DNA of 64,000 bases from Flavobacterium denitrificans DSM 15936 (GCF_000425445.1 NZ_KE384377.1:310001-374000); one strand, 5' to 3'. Counted from the first letter of the stretch, positions 33,146-42,491 are shown. The notes: generated from the letters alone by a model not told the origin. Program-made: numbers and translations.

Positions 33146-35530
33146 ATGAAAAAATTACATCTCCTTATCTTTTTAGTATTGCCTTTATTTTGTCTAGCAC
33201 AATCAACATTAAAATTAAAAGGAAAAATTGCAAGCGAAACAAAATCTTTGGAATGGGCAGAAGTGTCTATTTCAACTTTAGAAGGAAAAATTATCGACGG
33301 AACTATGGCGAAAGAAGATGGTTCTTTTGAAATCAATCTTAAAACGGGTTCTTATAAAATCAAGATTAGCCTTTTGGGTTTTACAGATTATGAGAAAGAA
33401 ATCGCATTAGAAAAAGATACCGATTTAGGAACTATTGTCCTAAAAGAAAATGAAACAAAATTAGTTGAAGTGGTGGTGCAATCAAAAAAGAAAACAATCG
33501 AGCAAAAAACAGATCGATTGGTCTATAATCTAGAAAATAATGTAAATAATGTTGGAGGAGATGCTTTGAGCGCTATAAATACAGCTCCTGGCGTTGTAGT
33601 GCAAAATAATACAATCAATATTTTAGGAAAAGGAACTTCGAGAGTGATGATTGATGGAAGAATTATTGAATTAACAGGCGAAGAATTGAATAATTTTTTG
33701 AAATCAATTTCGGCAAGTGATATCAAGAATATCGAAATTATCAGCAATCCGCCGGCAAAATATGAGGCCGAAGGAACTGGCGGATTGATTAATATTATTA
33801 TGAAAAAAGGCGCTCGTGATTCGTGGAAAAACACAATTACGGCTTCTTATGACCAAAATAAATATGGAATTTACACTTTGAGGGATAATTTCTTTTACAA
33901 CAAAAATAAATTCCGTTTCTCAGCAAGTGTTAATGGAAAAACAGGTTATAAAAATGTAGATGAAGTTTCAGATGTTTATTTTGAAGATGGACTTTCAAAT
34001 CTGAATGCAAGAACAAAAATTAAAAATGAAAGTTTATCAGGAAAATTGGCTTTAGATTATGATTTTTCAGAAAAAACGACCATTGGTTTCCAAATTTTAA
34101 ATGATAGAACGAATCCAGATTTTCAAACAGATATTATTGTTAATAAATACAACACGCAAAATGAATTGCAGTATTACATCATTAACAACAGTTTCGCAGA
34201 CAGAGGGTCTAAAAATCAAACCTATAATGCGCATTTGATAACAAAACTAGATCCTAAAAACCGAAAATTATCATTTGATGTCGATTACTTTAATTATAAT
34301 TCAAAATTTGACCGTGAGTTTATCGCAAATAATTATTTAGCTGATGGAACTTTTGTAGATGTCAATCAGTCTGGAAGAAATATTTCGAATCAAGATATTG
34401 ATAATTTGAGTTTTAAGGCAGATATGGAGCATCCTCTGGAAACCTTGAATTTGTCATATGGCGCAAAGGCAAGTTTTACAAATAGCACTAGCGATGTACT
34501 TTATTATGATACAATTACGGGAACTCCAATATTAGATCCAAGTCAATCAAACCGATTTAAATACACTGAAAACAATCAAGCTATTTATATTAATGGAGAT
34601 AAAAAAATAAATGAAAAATGGAATTTGCAATTGGGATTACGACTTGAGAATACACAAACAAACGGATTTTCTGAAACGCTGAATCAAGAAACTATAAACA
34701 ATTATTTAAAGCTTTTTCCGACTGTTTTTGCTTCATACAAAAAGAATGAGAACAATAGCTTCAGTTTGAATTATGGAAAGAGAATTAACAGACCTCGTTT
34801 TGATTTACTGAATCCTTTCCGAATTTATATCAGCAGTAATAGTTATTCAGAAGGAAACCCATTTTTAAAACCTTCTTTTAGTGATAATTTTGAGTTTGCA
34901 CATTCTTATAAAGAAATTTTAAGAACAAGTGTTTTCGTAAACGTGATTACAGATGGTTACGGCATTTTGTTTACTTCAAATCCCGAAACAAGTACACAGA
35001 TCATAACACGTGATAATTATTTTAAAAGCTTGAATTATGGTATTGGAGAAAACTATTCGGCAAGTTTTGCTAAATGGTGGCAAAGTGAAAATTCAGTATA
35101 TTTTTTAGGTGCAAAAACAGAGTTTATTAAAGATATCAATGCAACGCCAGCAAATAGTTTGCAAATTGATTTTTCGACAAACAATACTTTTGTTTTAGGG
35201 AAAACAACAAAATTGCAAATTGATTTTTCATATACCACACCTTATAAAAGCGGTTTGTATGAAATAGGATATGCTTCAAGTTTTGATATCGGACTTAAGC
35301 AAGACTTGTTTAATAAAACAATGCAAATTGCGTTTTTGGCAAATGATATTTTTAATACTTCTTATTTAAAAAATTTTACTTCGGTTGTAAATGGCGTAAA
35401 ACAGGTTTATAGCAATAACGAAAGCAATAGATTTGTTCGTTTGTCTGTAGTTTACAATTTTGGAAATAAAAAAATTAATGTAAAGGAGCGCAATTTTGGA
35501 AATCAGGAGGAAGGAAAGAGAGCTAATTAA
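33146..35530 (+). CDS. outer-membrane beta-barrel family protein (TonB-receptor-like)
   Basis: The 794-residue protein begins with a signal peptide (MKKLHLLIFLVLPLFCLAQ). A CarboxypepD_reg-like domain spans about 20-105. A plug-like region spans about 115-220, with VMIDGRIIELTGEELNNFLK and NIEIISNPPAKYEAEGTGGL. The barrel then follows, typical of OMP_b-brl_3 proteins, with YGKRINRPRFDLLNPF near residue 550. The last residues are not the usual terminal aromatic: the chain ends in a Lys/Arg/Glu-rich tail (GNQEEGKRAN). The substrate is unknown. It is placed behind the paired regulators and may be controlled by them. Confidence 0.88.
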   Translation: MKKLHLLIFLVLPLFCLAQSTLKLKGKIASETKSLEWAEVSISTLEGKIIDGTMAKEDGSFEINLKTGSYKIKISLLGFTDYEKEIALEKDTDLGTIVLKENETKLVEVVVQSKKKTIEQKTDRLVYNLENNVNNVGGDALSAINTAPGVVVQNNTINILGKGTSRVMIDGRIIELTGEELNNFLKSISASDIKNIEIISNPPAKYEAEGTGGLINIIMKKGARDSWKNTITASYDQNKYGIYTLRDNFFYNKNKFRFSASVNGKTGYKNVDEVSDVYFEDGLSNLNARTKIKNESLSGKLALDYDFSEKTTIGFQILNDRTNPDFQTDIIVNKYNTQNELQYYIINNSFADRGSKNQTYNAHLITKLDPKNRKLSFDVDYFNYNSKFDREFIANNYLADGTFVDVNQSGRNISNQDIDNLSFKADMEHPLETLNLSYGAKASFTNSTSDVLYYDTITGTPILDPSQSNRFKYTENNQAIYINGDKKINEKWNLQLGLRLENTQTNGFSETLNQETINNYLKLFPTVFASYKKNENNSFSLNYGKRINRPRFDLLNPFRIYISSNSYSEGNPFLKPSFSDNFEFAHSYKEILRTSVFVNVITDGYGILFTSNPETSTQIITRDNYFKSLNYGIGENYSASFAKWWQSENSVYFLGAKTEFIKDINATPANSLQIDFSTNNTFVLGKTTKLQIDFSYTTPYKSGLYEIGYASSFDIGLKQDLFNKTMQIAFLANDIFNTSYLKNFTSVVNGVKQVYSNNESNRFVRLSVVYNFGNKKINVKERNFGNQEEGKRAN

Positions 35531-35589
35531 ATGAGCTAATTAAATGAGATAATGTGTCAATTAGATGATTAGATAATGTGTAAATGATT

Positions 35590-35627
35590 CAATTAGAAAA
35601 TTATCTAATTGGCTTATTTTCTAATTG
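35590..35627. terminator. bidirectional hairpin in an AATTAGA word-repeat region
   Basis: CAATTAGAAAA (35590-35600) pairs with 35617-35627. The preceding bases (35531-35590) repeat AATTAGATGATTAGATAATG-like words. It lies between two convergent genes. Confidence 0.7.
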
Positions 35628-35632
35628 ACTCA

Positions 35633-36301
35633 TTATAAAAAGTATGCCAGTAAAATTCCAAGAACAATCATCGAAACTTTGGCAACATTGAATTTATGTC
35701 CCTCACTGCTTTCAAAGATAATTGTGGATGAAATATGAAATAAAATTCCGATCACAATTGCCGTTATTTCAGTGTAATATTTGTTTAATATTGGTAAAAA
35801 CTCAGAAGCAATTGTTCCAAGAGGCGTCATGATTGCAAATGTCAGCATGAAGGCAAAAATGGCTTTTTTGTTTAAATCGGCATTGATAAAAAATGTGGTC
35901 AAAATTACCGCAATTGGCAAATGATGAATTGCAATTCCGATTGCTAAACCATCATGATGACTCACTGGGAAACCTTCTAAAAAGGCATGAATGCACAAAC
36001 TGATAAATAATAGCCACGGAATTTGCGACATTTTTGCGTGGCCGTGTACGTGTCCGTGCTCGGCACCTTTGGAGAAAAATTCCAATACAATTTGGAATAA
36101 AATTCCGATCATTATAAAGATGCCAATATTATGATCATGAGATTCGTAAACTTCAGGAAGAAGATGCATTACGGTCAATGACAATAAAAAAGAACCACTG
36201 AACGCAAGTAATAATTTTAAATTGGTTTTGTTTTTTGGTTTTATAAACAAAGCCACGCTATATCCTAAAAGTACAGAAAATAAGGGTAGTAGATAGTTCA
36301 T
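35633..36301 (-). CDS. ZIP family metal transporter
   Basis: This 222-residue inner-membrane protein has about eight hydrophobic helices. A His-rich cytosolic loop, EHGHVHGHAKMSQ, lies near residues 80-95. The transport site is in the adjacent helices: HAFLEGFPVSHHDGLAIGIA and HHLPIAVIL. ZIP proteins move zinc or other divalent metals into the cytoplasm. The exact metal cannot be read. It is a single gene, bounded by hairpins on both sides. Confidence 0.92.
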   Translation of the reverse strand: MNYLLPLFSVLLGYSVALFIKPKNKTNLKLLLAFSGSFLLSLTVMHLLPEVYESHDHNIGIFIMIGILFQIVLEFFSKGAEHGHVHGHAKMSQIPWLLFISLCIHAFLEGFPVSHHDGLAIGIAIHHLPIAVILTTFFINADLNKKAIFAFMLTFAIMTPLGTIASEFLPILNKYYTEITAIVIGILFHISSTIIFESSEGHKFNVAKVSMIVLGILLAYFL

Positions 36302-36394
36302 CTTTTTGTTTAATCGTTTTTTTGTTTAATTGTTTAATCGGTTTTGGTCAACGTGCTTAAACGATTAAACAAATTGACGATTTAACGATTAAAC
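36302..36394. repeat. GTTTAATCG word-repeat hairpin
   Basis: The left side repeats GTTTAATCG-like words and the right side carries the complement CGATTAAAC (for example near 36360-36385), allowing a long imperfect hairpin. Similar words, without the inverted arm, occur at 1690-1735 upstream of serA. Confidence 0.6.
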
Positions 36395-37159
36395 CTATTT
36401 AAAAATCATGATTAATCTTTCGCTTTCAGTTTTATGGAATTTTTTGAGTTTGTAGTCTCCAAAAATATCTAAAAGATAAATTCCAGCTTCTTCCATTAAA
36501 TCCTGAAAGTCTTTCAAAGTTAGTGCTTTTACTTTTTCTGTAAAATGATATTTTCTGCCTTGGTCTTCAAAATCAATTTCTTTGAAAATATGACCGTCTT
36601 CAACATATCTTTTAATATGAAAATCAATTCCGTCAACCGTTTTGACTTCTTGAGGAACAAGAGTTTCTATCACTTGATTGACGTTCATAAAATCGATTAC
36701 CGCGAAACCATATTCAGATAAACTTTCTTTGATGGCTTTTAAAGTTGTAAGGTTGTCATCGTCGTTTTCAAAATAGCCAAAACTGGTAAAAAGATTAAAA
36801 ATGGCATCAAATTTTTCTTCAAACGGCTCACGCATATCATGAACTTTGAAATGAAGTGTTTCGTTGCTGTTTTTATTGGCTTCGGCAATACTGTTTTCTG
36901 ATAAATCGGCGCCTAAAACATTAAAACCTAACTGGTTTAAATAAATAGAATGTCTACCTTTTCCGCAGGCCAAATCCAATACTTTTGCTTTTTCTGGCAA
37001 ATTCAGATAATGCGTCAAGTTGTCCATAAAAATCTGAGCTTCTCTATAGTTTCTATCTTTATACAGGATATGATAATAGGCAGTATCAAACCATGATGTA
37101 AACCAGTTTTCGGTATTACGATCCTGATTAGGTGTTGATGAGTTCGGTGCTTCAGACAT
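36395..37159 (-). CDS. class I SAM-dependent methyltransferase
   Basis: This 254-residue soluble enzyme has a methyltransferase core at about 45-150. Motif I is KVLDLACGKGRHSIYLNQLG, followed by GADLSENSIAEANKN and the motif IV-like FDAIFNLFTSFGYF. The C-terminal region is beta-rich. The substrate is not evident from sequence. It is divergent from the RNA methyltransferase at 37271, and putative -7 boxes for the two genes lie 3 bp apart. Confidence 0.88.
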   Translation of the reverse strand: MSEAPNSSTPNQDRNTENWFTSWFDTAYYHILYKDRNYREAQIFMDNLTHYLNLPEKAKVLDLACGKGRHSIYLNQLGFNVLGADLSENSIAEANKNSNETLHFKVHDMREPFEEKFDAIFNLFTSFGYFENDDDNLTTLKAIKESLSEYGFAVIDFMNVNQVIETLVPQEVKTVDGIDFHIKRYVEDGHIFKEIDFEDQGRKYHFTEKVKALTLKDFQDLMEEAGIYLLDIFGDYKLKKFHKTESERLIMIFK

Positions 37160-37189
37160 TTATTCTATTTCAATTAATTCAAAGTCCGG

Positions 37190-37208
37190 CAAATTTAGTG
37201 TATTTTTG
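37190..37208. promoter_or_regulatory. overlapping divergent promoters
   Basis: CAAATTTA at 37190-37197 reads TAAATTTG on the minus strand, for the methyltransferase. TATTTTTG at 37201-37208 reads on the plus strand, for the THUMP gene. Both fit TAnnTTTG and are separated by three bases, so polymerase binding to one would block the other. Confidence 0.5.
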
Positions 37209-37270
37209 CCGAAAAATAACTATTTCGCTATCATAGGTAATGGTGATTGGTTTTTTTTAATTGAAAAAAA

Positions 37271-38434
37271 ATGGAAGAAAATTTTAAAATGATAGCCAAA
37301 TGTTTTTTTGGTTTTGAAGAAATATTAGAGAATGAATTGCGTGTGCTTGGTGCTCAAGATGTTGAGAAAGGCGTGCGAATGGTTAGTTTTAAAGGCGATA
37401 AAGGCTTTATGTACAAAGCCAATTTATCACTTAGAACTGCCCTTAAGGTATTGAAACCAATTTATTCTTTTAGAGCAAATAATGATCAAGCTTTATACAA
37501 AGGAATCTCAAGCATGAATTGGGCAAAATATTTGAATGCCAATCAAACTTTTGTAATTGATACTACGGTGCATTCGACTTATTTTAACCACTCAGAATTT
37601 GTTTCTCAAAAATGTAAAGATGCGATTGTTGACCAATTTAGAGAAAGAACGGGTCAGCGCCCGAGTATTGACAAACAGCATCCAGATTTAAGAATCAACA
37701 TTCATATAGACAAAGATCAGGTTTCAGTTTCTCTAGATACTTCTGGAGCTTCGCTTCATCAGCGTGGTTATAGAACGGCTACGAATATTGCACCTATTAA
37801 TGAGGTTTTGGCAGCTGGAATTCTTTTATTGTCGGGTTGGGACGGACAAAGCCATTTTCTAGACCCAATGTGTGGTTCTGGAACTTTCTTGGCAGAAGCG
37901 GCTATGATTGCTTGCAACATTCCAGCAAACATCAACAGAAGAGAATTTGCTTTTGAAAAATGGAAAGATTGGGATAATGATTTATTTGACAAGATAGTCG
38001 ACAGTTTGATGAAAAAAACTAGAGAGTTTCATTATACAATCAAAGGTTTTGACAAAGCGCCGAGTGCGGTTAGCAAAGCTAAAGACAACATCAGAAATGC
38101 AAATCTTGACGATTATGTAACCATTCAAGAAGACAACTTTTTTGATACTGAAAAAGAAGTAGAAGGAAAGTTGCATATTGTATTCAATCCGCCTTATGAT
38201 GAGCGTTTGGATATTCACATGGAAAGATTTTACGCTAGTATTGGCGACACCTTGAAGAAAAATTATCCTGGGACAAATGCTTGGTTTATTACAGCAAACT
38301 TAGAAGCCTTAAAATTTGTTGGATTAAAACCTTCACGAAAAATCAAACTTTTCAACGCAAGCCTTGAAGCGCGTTTGGTTAAATATGAAATGTATGAAGG
38401 AAGCAAAAGAACGAAATTTCAGGTTTCTGAATAA
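37271..38434 (+). CDS. THUMP-domain RNA methyltransferase (RlmL/YcbY-N type)
   Basis: The 387-residue protein has an N-terminal ferredoxin-like and THUMP region (about 1-160, with ISSMNWAKYLNANQTFVIDT). The methyltransferase domain has FLDPMCGSGTFLAEAAMIA as the SAM-binding motif and the catalytic NPPY in VFNPPYDERL. It matches the RlmL N-terminal module, which makes m2G2445 in 23S rRNA; the exact position modified here is inferred. It lacks the RlmK half of the E. coli fusion. It is followed by a CAAAG repeat region. Confidence 0.9.
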   Translation: MEENFKMIAKCFFGFEEILENELRVLGAQDVEKGVRMVSFKGDKGFMYKANLSLRTALKVLKPIYSFRANNDQALYKGISSMNWAKYLNANQTFVIDTTVHSTYFNHSEFVSQKCKDAIVDQFRERTGQRPSIDKQHPDLRINIHIDKDQVSVSLDTSGASLHQRGYRTATNIAPINEVLAAGILLLSGWDGQSHFLDPMCGSGTFLAEAAMIACNIPANINRREFAFEKWKDWDNDLFDKIVDSLMKKTREFHYTIKGFDKAPSAVSKAKDNIRNANLDDYVTIQEDNFFDTEKEVEGKLHIVFNPPYDERLDIHMERFYASIGDTLKKNYPGTNAWFITANLEALKFVGLKPSRKIKLFNASLEARLVKYEMYEGSKRTKFQVSE

Positions 38435-38440
38435 GTAACA

Positions 38441-38596
38441 AAGAGACAAAGTTTCAAAGTAGCAAAGATTTTAAAACTTTACCCGCTTTGAAAAAAACAT
38501 GAAATCATAAGTCAAAATAAATAATTATAACGTTGTAAAGCTTTAAAGTTGTAAAGAAAAAACTTTGCAACTTTGTTACTTTGCAACTTTGAACTT
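38441..38596. repeat. CAAAG/CTTTG word-repeat hairpin
   Basis: The left part repeats ACAAAG-type words (38441-38468) and the right part CTTTGCAACTTTGTTACTTT (from about 38563). The core CAAAGTTTCAAAGTAGCAAAG matches the complement of the right arm at 18 of 21 positions. It fills the gap between the methyltransferase and the small membrane protein gene. Confidence 0.7.
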
Positions 38597-38603
38597 AAAA
38601 CAA

Positions 38604-38840
38604 ATGACAAAACTACAAGTAAGAGGTTTTTTATATCAATTAGGAACTTTTGCAATTTTATTTATTGCAGGAAGATTTATAATTGACATGTATACAGGAT
38701 TAACGGGAATTTGGATTCCGATGACAGCTTTTGTTGTGGCTACGATTATAGGACCAAAATTTCAAGCAGTAAGAACAAAAGATGGAGAAAAGCTTTTTAT
38801 GAAATGGATTTTTATAAAAGGAATTAAAGAAATCGGATAA
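38604..38840 (+). CDS. small membrane protein, 78 residues
   Basis: The ATG at 38604 (MTKLQVRGFLYQLG) gives 78 residues. A longer frame to 38565 would begin in the repeat arm. Two hydrophobic segments (about 8-26 and 33-50) are followed by a basic tail (FQAVRTKDGEKLFMKW). No family is recognised. It is 18 bp upstream of the racemase gene, so the two may be co-transcribed. Confidence 0.6.
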   Translation: MTKLQVRGFLYQLGTFAILFIAGRFIIDMYTGLTGIWIPMTAFVVATIIGPKFQAVRTKDGEKLFMKWIFIKGIKEIG

Positions 38841-38858
38841 TTTTTTTGAAGAGGCATT

Positions 38859-39551
38859 ATGAGAAAAATAGGTCTTATTGGCGGAATTAGCTGGGTTTCT
38901 ACTTCGGATTATTATAAGCTTATTAACGAGGGAATTAATGAAAAACTAGGAGGTTTGAATTTCTCGGAATGTTTGATTTATTCCTTCAATTATGCCGATA
39001 TAAAAAGAAATAATGAAAACAACGATTGGGATTCGACTTTTAATATGCTTTTAAAGGGATGTGAATTCTTGAAATCGGGCGGGGCTGAAGCGATTGTTTT
39101 ATGCGCCAATACGATGCATTTTATTGCCGACCGACTAGAAGAAGCTATTGATATTCCAATTATTCATATTGCAACTGCAACTGCTATTGAAATTCAAAAA
39201 CAAGAAATTAAAAAAGTTGGTTTATTGGGAACCAAGTTCACAATGGAATTGGATTTCTTTAAAAATAAATTAGCAACAAAAGAAATAGAAGTGTTAATTC
39301 CAGAAAAACAGGAGGATAAAGATTTTATTCATTATACTATTTTTGAAGAATTAGGCAGAGGACTTGTAACCGATGAAACTAAAAAACGCTATATAGAAAT
39401 TTCGAATGAATTGATTTCAAAAGGTGCCGAAGGAATAATTTTAGGTTGCACTGAAATTCCTTTAGTAATAAAACCTGAAGATTTATCAGTTCCTGTTTTT
39501 GATACAGCTTTGATTCATTCAAAAGCGGCGGTTGATTTTCAGTTGTCTTAA
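38859..39551 (+). CDS. aspartate/glutamate racemase family protein
   Basis: This 230-residue PLP-independent racemase has the family start, IGLIGGISWVSTSDYY. The two catalytic cysteines are present, in VLCANTMHF and near the end in IILGCTEIPLVI. It belongs to the aspartate racemase type (YgeA-like) rather than MurI, because the glutamate racemase segments are absent. It may supply a D-amino acid or act on a related substrate. Confidence 0.9.
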   Translation: MRKIGLIGGISWVSTSDYYKLINEGINEKLGGLNFSECLIYSFNYADIKRNNENNDWDSTFNMLLKGCEFLKSGGAEAIVLCANTMHFIADRLEEAIDIPIIHIATATAIEIQKQEIKKVGLLGTKFTMELDFFKNKLATKEIEVLIPEKQEDKDFIHYTIFEELGRGLVTDETKKRYIEISNELISKGAEGIILGCTEIPLVIKPEDLSVPVFDTALIHSKAAVDFQLS

Positions 39552-39570
39552 TACGATTTATGATAAATAA

Positions 39571-39607
39571 AAAACCACAAATTCAGTATTTTTGAATTTG
39601 TGGTTTT
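39571..39607. terminator. bidirectional terminator after the racemase gene
   Basis: A 15-bp stem (39571-39585 with 39593-39607) and a 7-nt loop lie between convergent genes, with T and A runs on the two sides. Confidence 0.9.
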
Positions 39608-39625
39608 TTATTTTATGCTAAAATG

Positions 39626-40444
39626 TTATTTTTTAGGAGCCGTTTTAGCTGGTGCTGGAATAACAGTTTTTTTCTTGTAAATAGGTATAAAGTAAGAAAC
39701 CGTATAATTGAATCCAATTCCAAAACTGCCATCGTAGGTTCTGTTAAATCCTGGAATGTACAAATTGTCAAAACCATCTGGCTTTGAATTGGCAACCAAC
39801 ATTTTCAGCTGAACGCCAAAGCCAACAAATACGTTGTTGAATACTTTTGCTTTTACACCCATTGCAACTTCAATCCAGCCTGCAGTAAGTCCGCTGTATT
39901 TTTGATGTTCTGTAATAGGAGGCATTTCACCCCAGTACGGATTTGGGTTATAAATTTTATAGCTGTTTAATTCTTGACTAAAGGTACTGAATCCACCTCG
40001 TAAACCTATTGTGATTAAGTTTTCCATGTCAAGCCAGTTTTGATACAAATTGTAGTCAAAACCACCTTTAATATAAGTTCCAGTTGCACTTGAATTTAAC
40101 CTATCGTCATCAGTCGTTTTGTCTTCAAAACCAAGTTCTGCTGCTAAATAGTATTTTTTTGTCAAGCGCCAGTCACCAACAAATTCTACTCCTTTATAAT
40201 CTTTGTCATAAAAACCGCGAGTAAGTTTGTATAAATCAACCCCTACACGAAGTCCGTAGCGATCTGTTTTGATGCTGTCGGCTTTTTTCACTTCCTGCAA
40301 TGCAGGTTTAGCAACGTTTTCAATTTTTTGTTTTTCTGGAACAATTTCTTTAGTTACTGTAGTTGTTGGTGTTTCCTGAGCATGACTCAAAAACATTGAA
40401 AACAATAAGCAAAAACTAGAAATATACTTCAATGTGTGTTTCAT
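39626..40444 (-). CDS. DUF6048 family exported protein
   Basis: The ATG at 40444 gives 272 residues with a signal peptide (HTLKYISSFCLLFSMFLSHA). The frame to 40456 would need TTG. After a linker rich in Lys, Glu, Thr and Pro, the rest is made of amphipathic beta-strands with alternating glycine and aromatic residues, suggesting a small outer-membrane barrel. It matches DUF6048. It overlaps the 3' end of the DUF6452 gene by 29 bp, giving translational coupling. The C-terminal tail is rich in Lys, Ala and Pro. Function unknown. Confidence 0.75.
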   Translation of the reverse strand: MKHTLKYISSFCLLFSMFLSHAQETPTTTVTKEIVPEKQKIENVAKPALQEVKKADSIKTDRYGLRVGVDLYKLTRGFYDKDYKGVEFVGDWRLTKKYYLAAELGFEDKTTDDDRLNSSATGTYIKGGFDYNLYQNWLDMENLITIGLRGGFSTFSQELNSYKIYNPNPYWGEMPPITEHQKYSGLTAGWIEVAMGVKAKVFNNVFVGFGVQLKMLVANSKPDGFDNLYIPGFNRTYDGSFGIGFNYTVSYFIPIYKKKTVIPAPAKTAPKK

Positions 40445-40973
40445 TTTCTGTTTCAATGTTATATTCTTTTACATAAATTTGTTTCATCCAAAAGCCTTTA
40501 GAATCACTATCTACCTTAATAAATGGAGATGAAATTGGAGGTCCATCTGAAAGAGGATTAAGTTGAAAAATAGTTTTAAAGCCACAAGCTCTTGAAACAT
40601 AAAGGTTTTGATGTGCGTAATTAAATCGTACTTCGTCACTGTTTATAGCGGCGGCATTTTCATTACCAGAATCTAAAGTAAAAGTAAAAGTCGAAAAATC
40701 AGCATCTGTTTTTAATGGAATAGAAATTTTACTGCCGTTTGCCAGATACTTTGTTTCACCAGTTGCATTTTCATTAAAAATAATTCCTTCAGTCATGTCT
40801 TTTCCAATTACTTTTAAATTAGTAACTTCTTTGGAAGTTGACGGGCTATCAGCATCAAAAAATTCAATGACTAAACGCGGTGTTGTTGGAGTATCTGGAT
40901 CACAAATGTCATCTTTCTCGCAACTTGATAAGCCAAAAGTAAAAAGCAATAAAACTGAAATTATTTTTCTCAT
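40416..40973 (-). CDS. DUF6452 family lipoprotein
   Basis: The 185-residue protein has a lipoprotein signal, RKIISVLLLFTFGLSSC, then a Cys-Asp motif CEKDDICDPDTPTTPRLVIE and a beta-rich body with a further Cys (SRACGFKTIFQL). It matches DUF6452, a Bacteroidota family of unknown role. It sits 10 bp after rlmD and overlaps DUF6048 at its 3' end, so the three are one operon. The two exported partners may form an envelope complex (inference). Confidence 0.78.
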   Translation of the reverse strand: MRKIISVLLLFTFGLSSCEKDDICDPDTPTTPRLVIEFFDADSPSTSKEVTNLKVIGKDMTEGIIFNENATGETKYLANGSKISIPLKTDADFSTFTFTLDSGNENAAAINSDEVRFNYAHQNLYVSRACGFKTIFQLNPLSDGPPISSPFIKVDSDSKGFWMKQIYVKEYNIETENETHIEVYF

Positions 40974-40983
40974 TTATATTTTA

Positions 40984-42396
40984 TTATCGAAGTTCTAAAA
41001 GTACGACATTTTCAACATGATGCGTTTGCGGAAACATATCTACAGGTCGCACTCGTGTAACTTTGTATTTTTCGTCCATTAAAGCCAAATCACGCGCCTG
41101 TGTAGCTGAGTTGCAGCTCACATAAACTACTTTCTTTGGAGCGATTTTCAAGATTTGATCAATTACTAATGCATGCATTCCATCTCTCGGCGGATCTGTA
41201 ATAATTACATCCGGTTTGCCATGTTGTGCAATAAAAGCTTCGTTGAAAACAACTTTCATGTCTCCAACAAAAAACTCGCAATTCGTAATATTATTGCGTT
41301 CAGCATTTGCTTTAGCATCTAGGATTGCTTCAGGGACACTTTCAACTCCAATTACTTTCTTAGCTTTTTTAGAAACAAATTGAGCAATAGTTCCTGTTCC
41401 GGTGTATAAATCATAAACCGTTTCATTTCCTGTCAGTCCAGCAAAATCTCGTGTAATTTTGTATAATTCGTAAGCTTGATCTGAATTGGTTTGGTAGAAA
41501 GATTTAGCGTTGATACTGAATTTCAGCCCTTCCATTTCTTCCAAGATATAATCTCTGCCTTTGTAAAGCTTGATATCCTGATCGTAAATTGTATCGTTTT
41601 GTTTCGCATTTACTACATATTGTAACGAAGTAATTTGCGGAAATTTCTCGTATAAATGATCCAAAACCAATTCACGATTTGCTTTGTCATCTTCAAAAAA
41701 CTGAATCAAAACCATGATTTCGCCTGTTGAAGCGGTACGAATCATTAAGGTTCTCAATAATCCTGAATGTTCTCTAGGATTAAAGAAAGCCAAATTATGC
41801 TCGTTGGCAAATGCTCTAATTTCATTTCTGATGGCATTTGAAGGATCTTCTTGCAAATGACATTTTTGGATATCTAGAATTTTATCCCACATTTTTGGAA
41901 TATGGAAACCTAAAGCATTTCTGTTTCCTAAATCTTCCGTGCTTCCAATTTCTTTTTCAGTCAACCAACGACTGTTTGAAAATGAAAATTCCATTTTATT
42001 TCTGTAGAAAAACTGTTTTTCTGAACCTAAAATATCTTCAAATTCAGGAAGTTCAACTTTCCCAATTCGCTGTAAATGATTTTTTACTTCATTTTGTTTG
42101 TAATACAACTGTTGGCTGTATTTCATATTTTGCCACTTGCATCCGCCGCAAACACCAAAATGATCGCAGATTGGTTCGATACGATGTTTAGATAATTCGT
42201 GAAATTTTACGGCTTTTCCTTCGTAGTATGCTTTTCTTTTTTTGAATGTCTGTACATCAACAACATCACCAGGCACAACATTCGGAATAAAGATTACTTT
42301 TCCGTCTGGAGCTTTTGCAACTGATACTCCTTTTGCACCTGCGTCTAATACTTCAATTTGATGAAAGACAACTTTGTCTGTATTTTTTCTTCCCAT
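40984..42396 (-). CDS. rlmD: 23S rRNA (uracil-C5)-methyltransferase, RlmD type
   Basis: The 470-residue enzyme has an N-terminal TRAM/OB fold and a 4Fe-4S site (CDHFGVCGGCKWQNM, plus KCHLQ near 180). The SAM domain has VYDLYTGTGTIAQFVS and DPPRDGMH, and the catalytic cysteine is in VVYVSCNSATQARDL. It makes m5U at position 1939 in E. coli (RlmD); the exact site here is inferred. The related m5U54 tRNA enzyme TrmA lacks this cluster. It is the first gene of an operon with DUF6452 and DUF6048. A -7 box ends 4 bp before the ATG, so the message may be leaderless. Confidence 0.9.
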   Translation of the reverse strand: MGRKNTDKVVFHQIEVLDAGAKGVSVAKAPDGKVIFIPNVVPGDVVDVQTFKKRKAYYEGKAVKFHELSKHRIEPICDHFGVCGGCKWQNMKYSQQLYYKQNEVKNHLQRIGKVELPEFEDILGSEKQFFYRNKMEFSFSNSRWLTEKEIGSTEDLGNRNALGFHIPKMWDKILDIQKCHLQEDPSNAIRNEIRAFANEHNLAFFNPREHSGLLRTLMIRTASTGEIMVLIQFFEDDKANRELVLDHLYEKFPQITSLQYVVNAKQNDTIYDQDIKLYKGRDYILEEMEGLKFSINAKSFYQTNSDQAYELYKITRDFAGLTGNETVYDLYTGTGTIAQFVSKKAKKVIGVESVPEAILDAKANAERNNITNCEFFVGDMKVVFNEAFIAQHGKPDVIITDPPRDGMHALVIDQILKIAPKKVVYVSCNSATQARDLALMDEKYKVTRVRPVDMFPQTHHVENVVLLELR

Positions 42397-42400
42397 AGCG

Positions 42401-42408
42401 CAAAAATA
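42401..42408 (-). promoter_or_regulatory. putative -7 element of rlmD, possibly leaderless
   Basis: CAAAAATA reads TATTTTTG on the minus strand. Only four bases separate it from the ATG at 42396, so transcription would start at or next to the start codon. Confidence 0.45.
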
Positions 42409-42491
42409 AGGGTTTGTAAACTTTTATAAATTTAATTTTCAAAATATTTTATCAAATTGTGTAATTTAACACATTAATAAAGTTTAAAAGT

